Source: Micromussa lordhowensis (lineage: Eukaryota > Cnidaria > Anthozoa > Scleractinia > Lobophylliidae). From it: a DNA stretch of 64,000 nucleotides. Below the pieces are notes generated by a model. It was not told the origin of the DNA, did no database searches, and saw only the letters and a program-made list of their open reading frames with translations. The translations under genes were made by a program, and so were the position numbers. Below, piece by piece: positions 44,571-55,660 of this stretch (position 1 is its first letter; every line of letters begins with the position of its first letter). Location: positions 166,201 to 230,200 of the forward strand of contig CAXHUQ010000736.1 in assembly GCA_964020085.1 (NCBI GenBank), written 5' to 3'.

Positions 44571-46610
44571 ATGAGCGTTCGCTTGTCACATGGACAGGCG
44601 GAGATAATAAGCTTGGCTAGTAAGGGTCATAATTTATTCCTAACCGGCCATGGTGAACTGGAAAGTCAAATGTTGTGAGAGATATCATCAGCAATCGTCA
44701 AGCTGTTGGAAAACAGGTTTCCATGGTGTGTTCCAGTTGCATAAAATGCACAGTGTACGATCCTGGAGTCGCCTCCATCGTGCATTCTTACTATGGACTA
44801 GAAATTGCAGACCTATCTTGCGATCACCTTGTGGAACGTTTAACAAAAAACAGCGTTGTCATTGAAAGAGTAAGAAAATGCGACGTATTGATTTGGGACG
44901 AAGCCAGCATGTCAAGTCAGTGTATGCTCGAACTGGTCCATGCGATACACCACCATCTAAGCGACACTCGGTGTAATCGTCCTTTTGGCGGTAAACAACT
45001 GATTTTGGTGGGAGAGTTTCTTCAACTACGTCCTGTTCCAAATGACTTAGATGAGGGTTTGTTCATGTACCATGCGCCGATATTCCAGACCGCCATATCG
45101 CACCGCTACGAACTGACTGATGCCCTTCAACAAAACAACCCTGAATTTCTCACTGCACTGAAAGATGTAAGAGTTGGGAAATGCAGCGAAAACACCCTGG
45201 AATATCTAAGATCCTTTTCCAGACCCGTCGAGAAACCTGAAGACGAAATTAGTTACATCTACTTTAAAAGGTTACCAGTAGCATTGCATAATCGGCTGGC
45301 CTTACAGAATTTCCCTCTCCCAGAGTTTACCTTTGAGGCTGAACACATGAATGAAACGAGAGGAATGAATTGGCCGGGTTCTTCAGTGCTACATTTAAGG
45401 CCAGGCTGTCCAGTCATTTTAGTGTGGAATTTGAACGAGGAATTGACAAACGGCAGTCAAGGAGTCTTTGAGTTTTTGGGCGTTGTTCCTACTGCAATCG
45501 AGAAGCAAACATGGTTTAAAAGAGACAAGCAAGGAAACGTAGCGGGCAGCATCTGTCAGTTTCCAATTGTGTTGTCAATTACTGTTATTTGTCACAAGGC
45601 TCAGGGTCTTACTTTATCTGCAGCCATCGTCCACTGCTCTAGCAAATTTGTACCGGGTCTAACCTACATCGCATCATCACGGGTTAAGGATCCAAAGAAT
45701 CTTCAAGTGTTAACTTCAGACCAAACAATTTGCTGCCCCCGAGTTCACGAGTTCTATGTGAATGTTCAACTGACCTCGGTCACTTAGACGAAGATCGGCA
45801 ATGTTGTCGCAATAAAGATCTTCCACGGGAGATGTTTGAAGTGCAAGACAGATTTTTCTTGGATGACAAAGATTGCGATGAGACGTGTGCTTTTCCCCTG
45901 GAACTTTGTGATGGACCAGTTGCATCTTATTTTGCGAGAAAAGATGACGAGCCCGTTACAGACATTGTTCAGGTGTATGATGCACTGCTCAAGCCTGATT
46001 CGGAACTTTCGAGCCCTCAAGCCACTCTTGAGGTCAAGGATATCCTTGAGTCAATGAAAATTGCAAAGCTCTTAAGTGAGTTTGCAAAGGACAAAAACAA
46101 TTGCATACAGGTCTTAGAAGAAGATCTACAGGAGAAGACATCGGTTTTCGTCAAACTGTTATGGTTTCATTTGCACGAAATGTTTAATTAAGGACTATGT
46201 TATTGAAAATCCAGACAAAGTCATTGTGAACATTTCGCGTGCAGGTGTTACTGGCTGTACTGCTAAACTTCACATGTTCTTTAATTCAGTGCTCTTTCAT
46301 GGATACATCAAAGGCCTTTTTAACAGCACACAACTAAGCCGCCCACAAATGTTAACAGCCACCGACATGGGAGCGATGCTGTCGAAAAGTTCATTGGCCA
46401 GTTAGCTCATATCATCACCCATTCAAATGAGGAAGAACGTCAACAGCCAGTTAGATTTGATGTGTCTGAAATGACTGGTCATGGAAAGGCTAAAATCAGA
46501 CACGTTGGAGGATGGGCAATTAGAACGATTCTTGAAGTTGAAAGAAAGTACGCAAGGGACAATATGCACACCAAAGATCCACAAACACTTAAGAAAGTCT
46601 AAGAAAGTCT
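44571..46610 (+). pseudogene. Pif1-like helicase of a mobile element, frameshifted
   Basis: The frame opens at ATG 44571 with LSHGQAEIISLASKGHNLFL. It loses register inside the ATP-binding P-loop at about 44650-44656, where one base is missing from the GGTGKS coding site, and continues in another frame to 45787. Superfamily 1 helicase motifs are clear: LIWDEASM (motif II), GGKQLILVGEFLQLRPVP (motif III), and near the end CHKAQGLTL with YIASSRVKDPKN (motifs V/VI). A second shift near 45780 leads into an open frame to 46191. Further coding-like pieces follow with several stops (FDVSEMTGHGKAKIRHVGGW, ILEVERKYARDN). Helicases of this type occur in Helitrons and in other invertebrate transposons; no Rep/HUH motif was seen. 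Not functional as it stands. Confidence 0.75.
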
Positions 46611-48652
46611 AAGAAAGTGTGTCAAACTGTGACATGATTGAGGAAAATCTTCTTGTTCCTTATGAAGAGCTGAAGAAAACGTCAAGGCATCACGAAACGT
46701 TAGAGGTAACTGAGGCACGGCAATTTAGAGAGAAAGGACTTGTCCATATATCGGATCAGTGTTTCTTGGTTTTCATGCACATGGAACAGCTTTGAGAGGA
46801 CTAGATGAATTCAGTGGCACTGCAAAAAATTCAAACAAGACCTTGTGATGAATGCATATGAAGAGATGGTAAATGACAAGGAAATGGAAACCCTATGGAT
46901 GGCTTGTTTTCCCTCCAATGATGCCAGTGAGAGAAAGGCATATATTGTATGAAAACGAGTAACCCCTTGCTTTTTCGTGTTGATGATGCTTCTTGCGAGT
47001 CCAAAAATTTTCTATTCTCGGTCAATTAAGCTTATATTATGCGTAAAAAAGATTTGACTAAAATCTATGCAATAACTTCAAAAGCACTGTCGTTAACATA
47101 CAGTATTGTGCAAAAGTAATGCAAACGAAGTTCGTCGAAATTCGTCCTTTGTTCTCGCGAATTTTCCTTGAAAAGTCGTCGAATTTTCGAAAGATGTTTC
47201 GTAGGGTTTTAAGCGAAAAATTCACGACCTTTCTCGAAATTTCGAGATAGCGAAATTCGAAGTAGCGAATTTTCAAGGTAACCCAAGGAAAATTCGAGAT
47301 AACGAAATTCGAAGCAGCGAATTTTTGTGAATGAATCGGCGGCCACCATGAACGGCATCGCTGAACGAGCGTATGTAAATAAACTTAATTTATATCGAAA
47401 ATAGATTCAATGATCCGACAGTTTAATCGGCTATTTCCAAGGCAAAAACCGATTGCCTCGCAAAACGAAAACAGCGACTGCTTCACAAGTATTTCCACTA
47501 AAACAGATTCGTAAACCTTATTTTCGCAACTTTCATTTTGTACTTTGCTTATTGCGCGTCAAAGTCTGTTGACATGAAAATGTTTAGAGAGGCCCGCTTT
47601 TCCAAAACAAACAACGCAGAAATGAGTCAGAACTTTTGTAGACAAAAGTTTTATTTCATGAAACACTACATTTCGTATTGGAATCAAAACTCAAAAGCTC
47701 TCAAATGTCTTTTGCGTGTGTTTTAGCCAGAGCAATGCACGTCTCAATCGGGTCGAAAGTTGAGTCGTACAATACAGTCTTCGGATGCCTTACCTTGTAA
47801 ACTGAATCCTTGCCGGGTTTAAAAGCAGTAAGCTTGTTTCAAGCATTTCCTTCTTCCATATCGACCGTCAGCATCCACTCGTATTTAAACCCAGCCGAAG
47901 TTCAATGTTCTGTTTATGTTGACGATTTTAGAAAACATACGAGCCCACAGTGATTTGGCTGCGGTACAGATTTTGCGTCCGTAGCCACGTCATGTAAGAC
48001 AAAGTGAGGCGTTCGCGAGAAGTGAGTACTTCTAAATGAACACGTTTGTTCTGTTTGTTCGCCCGAATGAGCGACAATCGTCCTTCGTTCGTTTTGCTTT
48101 AAATATACCCGACGATTGACTTTTCTGAGTGTCTAGGTAAAAGACACATTAAAATCTAGGAAGATCGAGACGCACAGGTTTGGGAGAAAGGGGGTTGGGC
48201 GCTATAACGGTTTCGTAATAGTATGACAATGTAGTACAAGGTTTCCTGGATTAAAGAAATAATACTGTAAATAGAGCGGTTTTCAATCGAGCAGCAAAAT
48301 CAGTCAATCACTTTGGTTTTACTTTTTGTATTACTACGGTTTGATATCGCGTGAGTAATCTAATTGGCAAGTAATTTGTTTGGTTTTGGTTTTAAGCCAC
48401 TCACTTGAAAATCGCTCTAGACTTCTTGGGGTTTTGGTTTTTAGACAAGAGGCTTGGAGAGTGAAACGAACTAATAATAATAACAGTCATGATAGAAAAT
48501 TATTTCATAACGTTTCGTTCTCATTTATTTTCTATTTTCTCACAGCCAACTAAAGATTACAACATTACGATGAAAACGTTCTTAATAAATACAACTCAGA
48601 AAACGTTCTTAATAAATACAACTGAGAAATGATGCCAACGATTTAAGACGAC
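46611..48652. other. No gene seen
   Basis: It contains decayed downstream sequence of the helicase element (to about 46950), a truncated MITE at 47101 and the 3' UTR of BEN gene 2 (minus-strand AATAAA at 48524-48529). No further exon was supported. Confidence 0.35.
47101..47325. mobile_element. Truncated copy of the CAGTATTGTGC MITE
   Basis: It begins TA-CAGTATTGTGCAAAAGTAAT, like 40854, and continues with GAAATTCG/CGAATTTTC repeats. No right TIR follows, so the copy is 5'-only. Confidence 0.75.
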
Positions 48653-51600
48653 CTACACTAAGCGACTGTTTTCATTTTTTCTTAGGTTCTGGCATCTTTT
48701 TCCTATGCTGATTTTGCATGCCTCCCACATTTTTGCCATTTCTTCATCATTTCGGCAGTGGTGCGAGAATGATCTGATTACCTCAGCTGCAAACAAAATA
48801 AAATGTCTAAATAAGCCTACATAACAGTAAAGTTCATTATGAAAATGGCTAACATCATACCCGCATCGTTTAGTCTACACGTTTAATTTAGTTTGTTTTC
48901 ATTTTTATGAAGGAGCTAAATCACCATCAAACACTGCACCTTGAGCAAATCAACCAGAACTTGTTTCCCTCAAAATATATTGTTTTGGCGTGTCACAGAA
49001 CATGACTCAGTAAACTATACCATAATGAACTTGAAGCAAGACATTGTTTTTGAGCAGTAAACAGATGTTATTGTTGGACATTTGATTTTAAAACAAGTGA
49101 AATGGTACAGAAAAATGAAAAGCAAAGTGGCTAAAGAAAACAGACCAAAAATGAAGTATGATACAACTGATATGCATGTATCTCGATATGCTTCACTTAC
49201 CTTTTATAGCAGAAATAATCGTCGGATCCAGTGGCGCGAAGTCTTTGGTCCCATGAACTGTAGACCGCATCAAAGTTGCTTTAGGGAATAGTTTGTCTGC
49301 TAAGCGGAGAGCCATCCCTGATGGTTTTGATGCTGCTTTGACGAAAATGTAGTCATTTCTTCCTAGCCGTACGTTCCCAGATCCACCAATTTCAACCGTA
49401 TCTATATAAATGATGAATAAAAATTGATCAACATGATAACATCAATGTCAACCAACCCCTATCCACTTGAAATTCAGGTAAATTAACCACAAGTAACTGG
49501 GAATACTGCAAAGTATCAATGATAACCTAATGGTGCTCATACGTCATCAAGTGTCCAAATTAAATAGGGACTATGAATTCTGACCTGAAGAATGGCTAAA
49601 AGTGCGAAACGTCATCCACAGAAACATTCGACACTTTCATTGAAACGTTGGCAAAGTTACTTTTTAATGTTTTATTGTTTACACTGTCACAACGCATCAC
49701 TGCGAAGATATGAGCATACTATACGGTATCTTTGATAGCCAAACAAAGATAATAAAATACCTGTCAATTCAGTATTGAGTAACATGTCCACATCTGCCAG
49801 TGGTGTCTTCTGTAGTGACTGGGCCGTCTGAACTGGGTACTCTGGATTCCGTTGCATTGTTTGGATCTGAACTGAGTGCTCTGCATTCCTCTGCACTGAC
49901 TGGACCTGAACTGGATACTCCAGGGACTGGCTTAAATGAGAATCAGGTGTCGAAAACCGCAATGGAGGGGCGCACTGCGAGGTTTGATGCTGGACTGAAG
50001 ATGCCGGAGCAGATGTCATAAGGTTCAGGATCTTGTCAAGCTTGGCTTCCTGCCTTGCAAAGGAACACTCGAGCCGTTCCAGGATTGTTCGTGCAAGGCG
50101 AAGCTCTGTGGCTGCATCACTTCCTTGGCATACCTGAAGTAAATAAACTCATTGTAAGTTTGTGACGTATAATAAATTTTACATACTTTTTACAAATAAT
50201 GAGTTTAAAGTAAGTTACTCAGTGCACTGTGCAAGGGCCGTAGCCAGCAAAAATGTCTGAGGCAATGTCAATGAAAAATTTTGACGATATTTTCTAAGAT
50301 GACGCTAAGTTTCTCTCATAGTGTTGGGGGTCTTTCTCCTCTGTGACAGCTGCTTTCTATAGAATGTGAAGTGTAATTCCTTTCAAAAAAATTTCACGAA
50401 GTAACATTTTTATTCTATGCTTACCTCTGTTACATTATCCAGACTCTGCATTGCTCTACTTATGAGATTTCCCATATTTGGAATTTCAATCTCTCCTCCG
50501 TCAGAGTAATCTCCCAGATCAGCGGTGGGTGGAGGCGATGTTTCTTTGATAGGCCTGACAGGCTGAGGTGGACGCTGAGGAATCAGTGAAAACAACGGAG
50601 TATCATCATCTGAATCGGAACTGTCTTCGGACGACTCAACAACTTCTTGCTCTTTAGCTGGTGACGTAGCCTCCAAAATCTGCGGAATTGAACAAATTAG
50701 CGAATTAGTGCAGAAGAGCAACGACTGTTAGAAGTCTACAACGCAGATAAATAATCACCAGTTCTCCAATAGATTTATTACATCTACTCCATACATTACG
50801 GCTGTTTCCATACAATGTTTTTTCGATACAAGTTGCCGGGGTCGATTCGATACAAACTGTACTTGCAAAAGTAAACTTAGAAATAGAATACTTTCAGACA
50901 GACTGTGAGCATTCTCTCTTTTGCTCGAAAATCCGTACGGAAATTGAGCGTGACTGCGAGCGTGACATACAAAGCCGCCACTTACGGCTCGCGGCTTCGC
51001 ATATCACGCTCCCACGCTCATGTTGTTTTGCGTTCTTCCTTCCGTTATTCCCTACGAATTTTCGAGAAAAAGAGAGACTACTCGCAGTCTGACTATCAGA
51101 GGGTTTTAACTGCAATTATTTTTGTTTCATTATTATATGAGAGTTGACTCCGCAAGCAGAGCACAAATACTTTTTAAGTTCCGAAAGACTGAGATTTTAT
51201 AGTACTCCCAAGCTCGAAAATATCCTCAAAGACATAGCCAAAATAATGTTTGAAATCGCTTGGTATTTGGGGACGAAGATTTACTATCCTAAGAAGAATT
51301 GAATGAGATATTACTGCTGCCGGGTATCCAGACACAATGTGTTTCTCCCAACTGCTTTAGGTAACTTGAGGTTGCATCGTATTTACTTCAGTTTGGAAAG
51401 AATCAGACTATGTCCCTCTTTCGCTTAGTCTGTCGAGCGAGACCTTAAATATTAAAACAGCAAGGAATCGCCCACAGGAGTTCGCGTGGCCATTTTTCTC
51501 GAGGTTTTCACTCGCGGACTAAGCGAAAGAGGGACTACTAGTCTAGTACAGAATCGACTTAATATTTGTGTCAAACGGACTAAGCGAAAGGCTAGGCTAC

Positions 51601-52638
51601 AAATGATACTGACATTTGCTAATTAAGTTTAAGACTTCATGTCAAACTGTTAAAGGTCAAAAACTGATACCGTTGGGTGATACACGCGTATAAAGTAATT
51701 GAAAATACTCTCCGCTATATTGCACGGAACTTAGTTGTTTAACTAATTGTTTTTGTAAGCCATCGATTGAGAAAAAGTACCGCGCGCTAATGAATAACAG
51801 AAGCGCGCTCATGCCAAATCGTAATCTGTTTGTTTTAAAACTGTTAAACGACAAAAACTGAAACAGTTGGCTCATAAGTGCATAAACGTTACCTTGAATT
51901 TTAGAGTCACCGTGTCTTAACAATTGAACCAAACTATAACATAATGCAAGCGGTATGGTTTGACCCTAAACGAATAACAGTGCTATATAAACGAATAGAA
52001 GTTTTTGCTGGAACCAAATCGCAAACAAGTGTCGAATTTTCAAAGTATGATCAAGCTAATCCAGGTAACCATGAATTGAAATTTCAGTTTTATCATATTT
52101 AGCAATGATACCTGGCCACATTTTTCTGTCCTTTAGTTTTATTGGTAATAATTTTAAACTACACAAACTCATCTTTCGAACAAACCGGCTCAGTTGTAAC
52201 TACCATGATTTATCAACAAACAGTTTTACAGACCTGTCCCTTCGGTTTCTCCTTGCCCTTTGCTTTTGTAATCGTTTTCTTTGCGGGAGGTGATTCTGGG
52301 ATCTGCGGATTAAGAGCGACAGGTGGTCAAATTCTTCCAGGAGAACAGTCCATTTCAAATTCACACTCGTTCAAGGAGTTTGATCTAAAACAAACACTTA
52401 CCAGTTTTCGCTTCACTTTCGCCTGACGCGGTTGCAGTGTTCCCTCTGATCTGGAAGATTTCTGACTCGTTTCAAACGGGTAGCACTCTATCACAGCAGA
52501 GAACTCTTTTTTAGTCTTTCCCCACAGTACTTTAACATTTTGTCCCTGCTTCAGGGGGGATGGATCTACAATGCAGTTGCGATAAACATCGGAATACTTT
52601 CCGCGACTCCAGATGACACGAGCAATTTTTTTCTCCAT
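48653..52638 (-). CDS. BEN-domain protein (gene 2), six exons, 422 aa, intact
   Basis: Exons on the minus strand: 52638-52402, 52302-52234, 50679-50425, 50133-49761, 49401-49201 and 48786-48653. All have GT-AG sites and matching phases. The N-terminus has an SH3/Tudor-like patch (LKQGQNVKVLWGKTKKEFSA). Basic linkers (KKTITKAKGKEK), an acidic/Pro segment (SSEDSSDSDDDTP), a coiled coil (ELRLARTILERLECSFARQE) and a Gln-rich repeat (EYPVQ units) follow. The C-terminal BEN domain runs over the last two exons (VRLGRNDYIFVKAASKPSGM, LADKLFPKATL, and WEACKISIGKRCQNLR). BEN domains bind DNA, often in repressor complexes. AATAAA lies about 124 nt past the stop. The order of parts equals that of BEN gene 1, though sequence similarity is low. 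Two foldback MITEs sit in its introns. Confidence 0.82.
50899..51091. mobile_element. Foldback MITE in BEN gene 2 intron
   Basis: CAGACTGTGAGCATTCTCTC at one end pairs with the inverse of GAGAGACTACTCGCAGTCTG at the other. TCGAAAATCCGTACGG and its partner TACGAATTTTCGA continue the arms. Confidence 0.75.
51404..51550. repeat. Foldback repeat in BEN gene 2 intron
   Basis: GTCCCTCTTTCGCTTAGTC and GACTAAGCGAAAGAGGGAC are perfect inverted copies. A third partial copy (GGACTAAGCGAAAGG) follows at about 51578. Confidence 0.8.
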
Positions 52639-52706
52639 GACGCAAGTTAACAGAAGGTGAGTAGTTTCGATTTAAAGAAGGTGATCAGAGGAAAGCGACA
52701 TATTAC

Positions 52707-52832
52707 CCTCGCCTTGCGAGAAATCTCCGATACCCCTACTCCATTATTGTACAGATCAATAATATCTTCCCTGACAAACACAGGCAATAGTTTACCGGGC
52801 TGGTAAAATCCACCAAGGAAATTTCTAGACAT
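52707..52832 (-). CDS. Paired-like HTH first exon (42 codons)
   Basis: The exon runs from ATG at 52832 to a GTAATA donor at 52706. It reads MSRNFLGGFYQPGKLLPVF and REDIIDLYNNGVGVSEISRK. This matches the N-terminal part of paired (PRD) domains as found in Pax proteins and in some Tc1-type transposases (G-[RK]-x-LP...R..I..LY..G....-I-S-R). It ends in phase 0, 69 bp upstream of the BEN gene 2 start on the same strand. It could be the stranded first exon of a transposase, or an alternative first exon that splices into BEN exon 2, which is also phase 0. No downstream PRD exon was found. Confidence 0.6.
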
Positions 52833-53157
52833 CCTGGGTTTTAATACATGAAACCATGAGCGAACGAGCGCATATTTTAAAAACGCAACGCAGCGGTGAC
52901 ACCATAGTCGCTCATTTGTTCCCGCGCGAAAACACTCGGCCGAAAAATAATTTGAAAATAGTTTTCATCTGTAATAACTGCAGATTTCTTATTTTCAATT
53001 TTACCACGAGTTTTTTACTACTTTTAATTTGATTTACAATTGCGCAATTGAAGGTTCGAAGAATCATTTCATAATTGAAAAATCAAATCGGTGAATGAAA
53101 TATTTTACGAATGTTTGAAGTTGTGCGTTCATGCGTGAAGCGCGTTGACTGTAATAG

Positions 53158-53599
53158 GCAATAGGCCCTTTGCAGCTAAGCCGTCACGTGACCTACTTTT
53201 CATAAAATTATGGGCTATAACTTAACAAATGCCAGAAATGGAAAAAGCATGTCGAGAATATCAAAACGGCCAAATTTGAGGCCCCCATCATTAAAAGATG
53301 AGATTTTATGACAGTCTGAATTTTTAAAAAAATAAGGAGGTTTGTATGGAAAATGTTGCTGGAGAGCAAGACCTTGCTCTCCAGCAACATTTCCCATACA
53401 AAACTTCTAAATTTTCCGAAAATTCAAACTGTCGTATAAACTTACTGTACTCTTTCATTCCAGGGGACTCAAACTTGGCCATTTTGGTATTTTCGATGCG
53501 CTCTTTCCATTTCTGGCATTCTTTTAGTTATAGCCCATAATTTAAAAATTTTCTAGGAAAAATTTGGTCATGTGACCCCAGCTGCAAAGGGCCTATTGC
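53158..53599. mobile_element. Large foldback element, ~442 bp
   Basis: The arms start GCAATAGGCCCTTTGCAGCT and end with its complement. They include ATGGGCTATAACT, ATGCCAGAAATGGAAA and TTTGTATGGGAAATGTTGCT-like blocks, each mirrored with moderate divergence. The centre is an almost perfect hairpin of GTTGCTGGAGAGCAAG and its complement at about 53350-53390. Confidence 0.85.
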
Positions 53600-54010
53600 A
53601 GAAACCTGAGAGGACTGGGAAAGAATATGGTTGTTTTCCGTTTTTTTGAAAAATTGAGATATTAAAATGAAAGATTAACTAAATTTGAGAGTCTTTACCA
53701 AGAATAGCAGTATTTAGACGAGGAAAATGGCACAATGGTAGCTCTTCAAATATCACCTACAATAGAGAGTTTGTATGGATTGGGTAGACAAGCCACAAAA
53801 TTATAAGGATTTGTATGGAATTTTTTAAACTTTTGCCAGGCTTCCATTTGAACAATTTTCCATTGAAAACTCTTAAACTTTGCTGGGTAGCTTTTCATTC
53901 AGTAACATTTCAGTTGAAATGTTTAGATTTTCAATCTAATCAATATAATAAACTCGTCACAGTCCTCTTGCATTTCTGCAATTGGCTGTATTGCAATCGC
54001 AATCGCAATC
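53600..54010. other. No gene seen
   Basis: AT-rich spacer. A short AATCGC tandem repeat (53993-54010) abuts the TIR element that starts at 54011. Confidence 0.4.
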
Positions 54011-54407
54011 GTTAGCACCCCGGAAAAAACGATCGATTGCATTTGAATATTGGGCTTGCTCACGTGACCATTTGGAGCGCCCAGATTGGTCACGTGACAT
54101 TTTCGCGTTTCGCTCCGGTCATGGCTATGTACAAGTAAAGGTAAATTACGGCCCAAATTTCCATAAATGTGTTAGGTGCACATTTGTGTTGACAGAATCG
54201 AGCACGAAATCAAAAATAGCAAAGCAAATGCGTTGTCACTATAGGCAATTTTCTTTCAGATAACTTACCAGAGTAATTTGATACACGTTGCTTAAACCGC
54301 CAAGCTACGCAGGGTATGAGAACAGAGACCTTCAACCGTTTTCATTAATTATATATTTTTGTTACTTACATGTTTGTGTTTACATAAGTCGAGAATAGCA
54401 AATTTTA

Positions 54408-54775
54408 GGGCCTGATTACATGAGCCGGGCTGGTGTTAATTTGCCGGGATCTCGGCACGTTTGTTAAACGCAACAAAAATCAACTCCGCGATTACATGAC
54501 AACCGGGCCAGCCCGGTTAGCCGAGATCCCAGTATCGCGGTGCCGGGATCCCGGCTAACCGGGCTGAGGTTTCTCCATGTAATCGCGTTTGCCGGGCCAG
54601 CCCGGCTCGTTAAGCCAATGAGAGTACAAAATCAAGCTTGCTCCAGTTTCCCACGGTTCATCGAATCAGCCATCAACCGGGCTGGCTCGCCTCATGTAAT
54701 ACCGGGCTGAAAGTCATCTCGGCACATCGAAGCAGCCCGGCTAACCGGGCCAGCCCGGCTCATGTAATCAGGCCC
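54408..54775. mobile_element. PIF/Harbinger-type MITE, left-arm copy
   Basis: The ends are GGGCCTGATTACATGAGCCG and its complement, flanked by TTA on both sides (54405-54407 and 54776-54778), the 3-bp target of PIF/Harbinger elements. The interior is built of CCCGGCTAACCGGGC-type palindromes in both orientations. Compared with the right-arm copy it lacks 18 bp of one such repeat. Confidence 0.85.
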
Positions 54776-55404
54776 TTACTGTGATGAATTTAACCGATTC
54801 CAACCAGCCCCGAGATTTGTCAGATTTGTACGACTGCGAGTTGCTAATTTTAGAACCGTGGGAACTGCAATTTTAACCCAGCAATTTTCAATATTTTTGC
54901 TTTATTTTCAACATTACTGTACTCACTGAAATATTTGTTGTTTACCAAATAAAGCTGGTTTGTGTTCTGCAAGAAAATAACTAATATATGCTTGAGGTGT
55001 ATCAAATTAAAAGATGCTGTTTTATTGATTTAAATCGTTACGGGTTATTTTCCTCGAACAACATGAATAAAACTGAGCAGCGCTCATCAAAACAACAGCA
55101 AATGAATAAAACTAAGTTAAATCCACCTGATACTCAACATCAACTTCAGTGTATAAATTCTGCATTCAATACTGGTTAACTTTATATTGTTGAAGAAATG
55201 AACAACACATGCATCTGATGATCTGCATGTTGACATCTTAAGATCACGTATGTTTACATATTTTTATATTCCATGAAAACTGACATTTGACCCGTCCAAC
55301 AAGTATTTACAGTCTATTAAAGCATCCAACTTGATCATAAAAACAATAAGCCATGTTATCAGGGGTGAATTTCTCGCCTGCTGGACTCGTCATCTTTTTC
55401 CAAA

Positions 55405-55660
55405 TCATTTTCCCTTCAGGTAAGCGGTCTCAGACCTATTGTAGAGGAGTGCGCTTTGATTTTTCTTTCTCGAAGGTCTACATTTTATCAGCAGCTGGAC
55501 CAAATCTAGTTTTGGTTTCTCCAGCCTTTTTGGTTGACCCCTAGCCGCAGTATGTTGAGGGAGATCTTCTCCCGTTTGACAAAAGGTCTTCCATTCGTTT
55601 GAAACCGTAACACCGCTCACTTTGAACTTTGACGCTATCGCTGCTCTAAAACTTCCTGGG
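55405..55660 (-). pseudogene. N-terminal HTH remnant of a transposase (left arm)
   Basis: The frame reads YYPGSFRAAIASKFKVSGVT, then VSNEWKTFCQTGEDLP. The RxxIAxxFKVSxxTVSxxW pattern is the recognition HTH common to Tc1-like and related DDE transposases. It continues through a Lys/Arg linker (ARGQPKRLEKPKLDLV) into a second helical segment and stops. No DDE core follows before the TIR. An identical frame, with Glu/Gln and Lys/Glu changes, lies in the right arm at 62443-62698. Confidence 0.65.

Noticed and set aside
50894..51147. Opposing ORFs over the 50.9-kb foldback
   Set aside because: Both result from the inverted repeat of a MITE.
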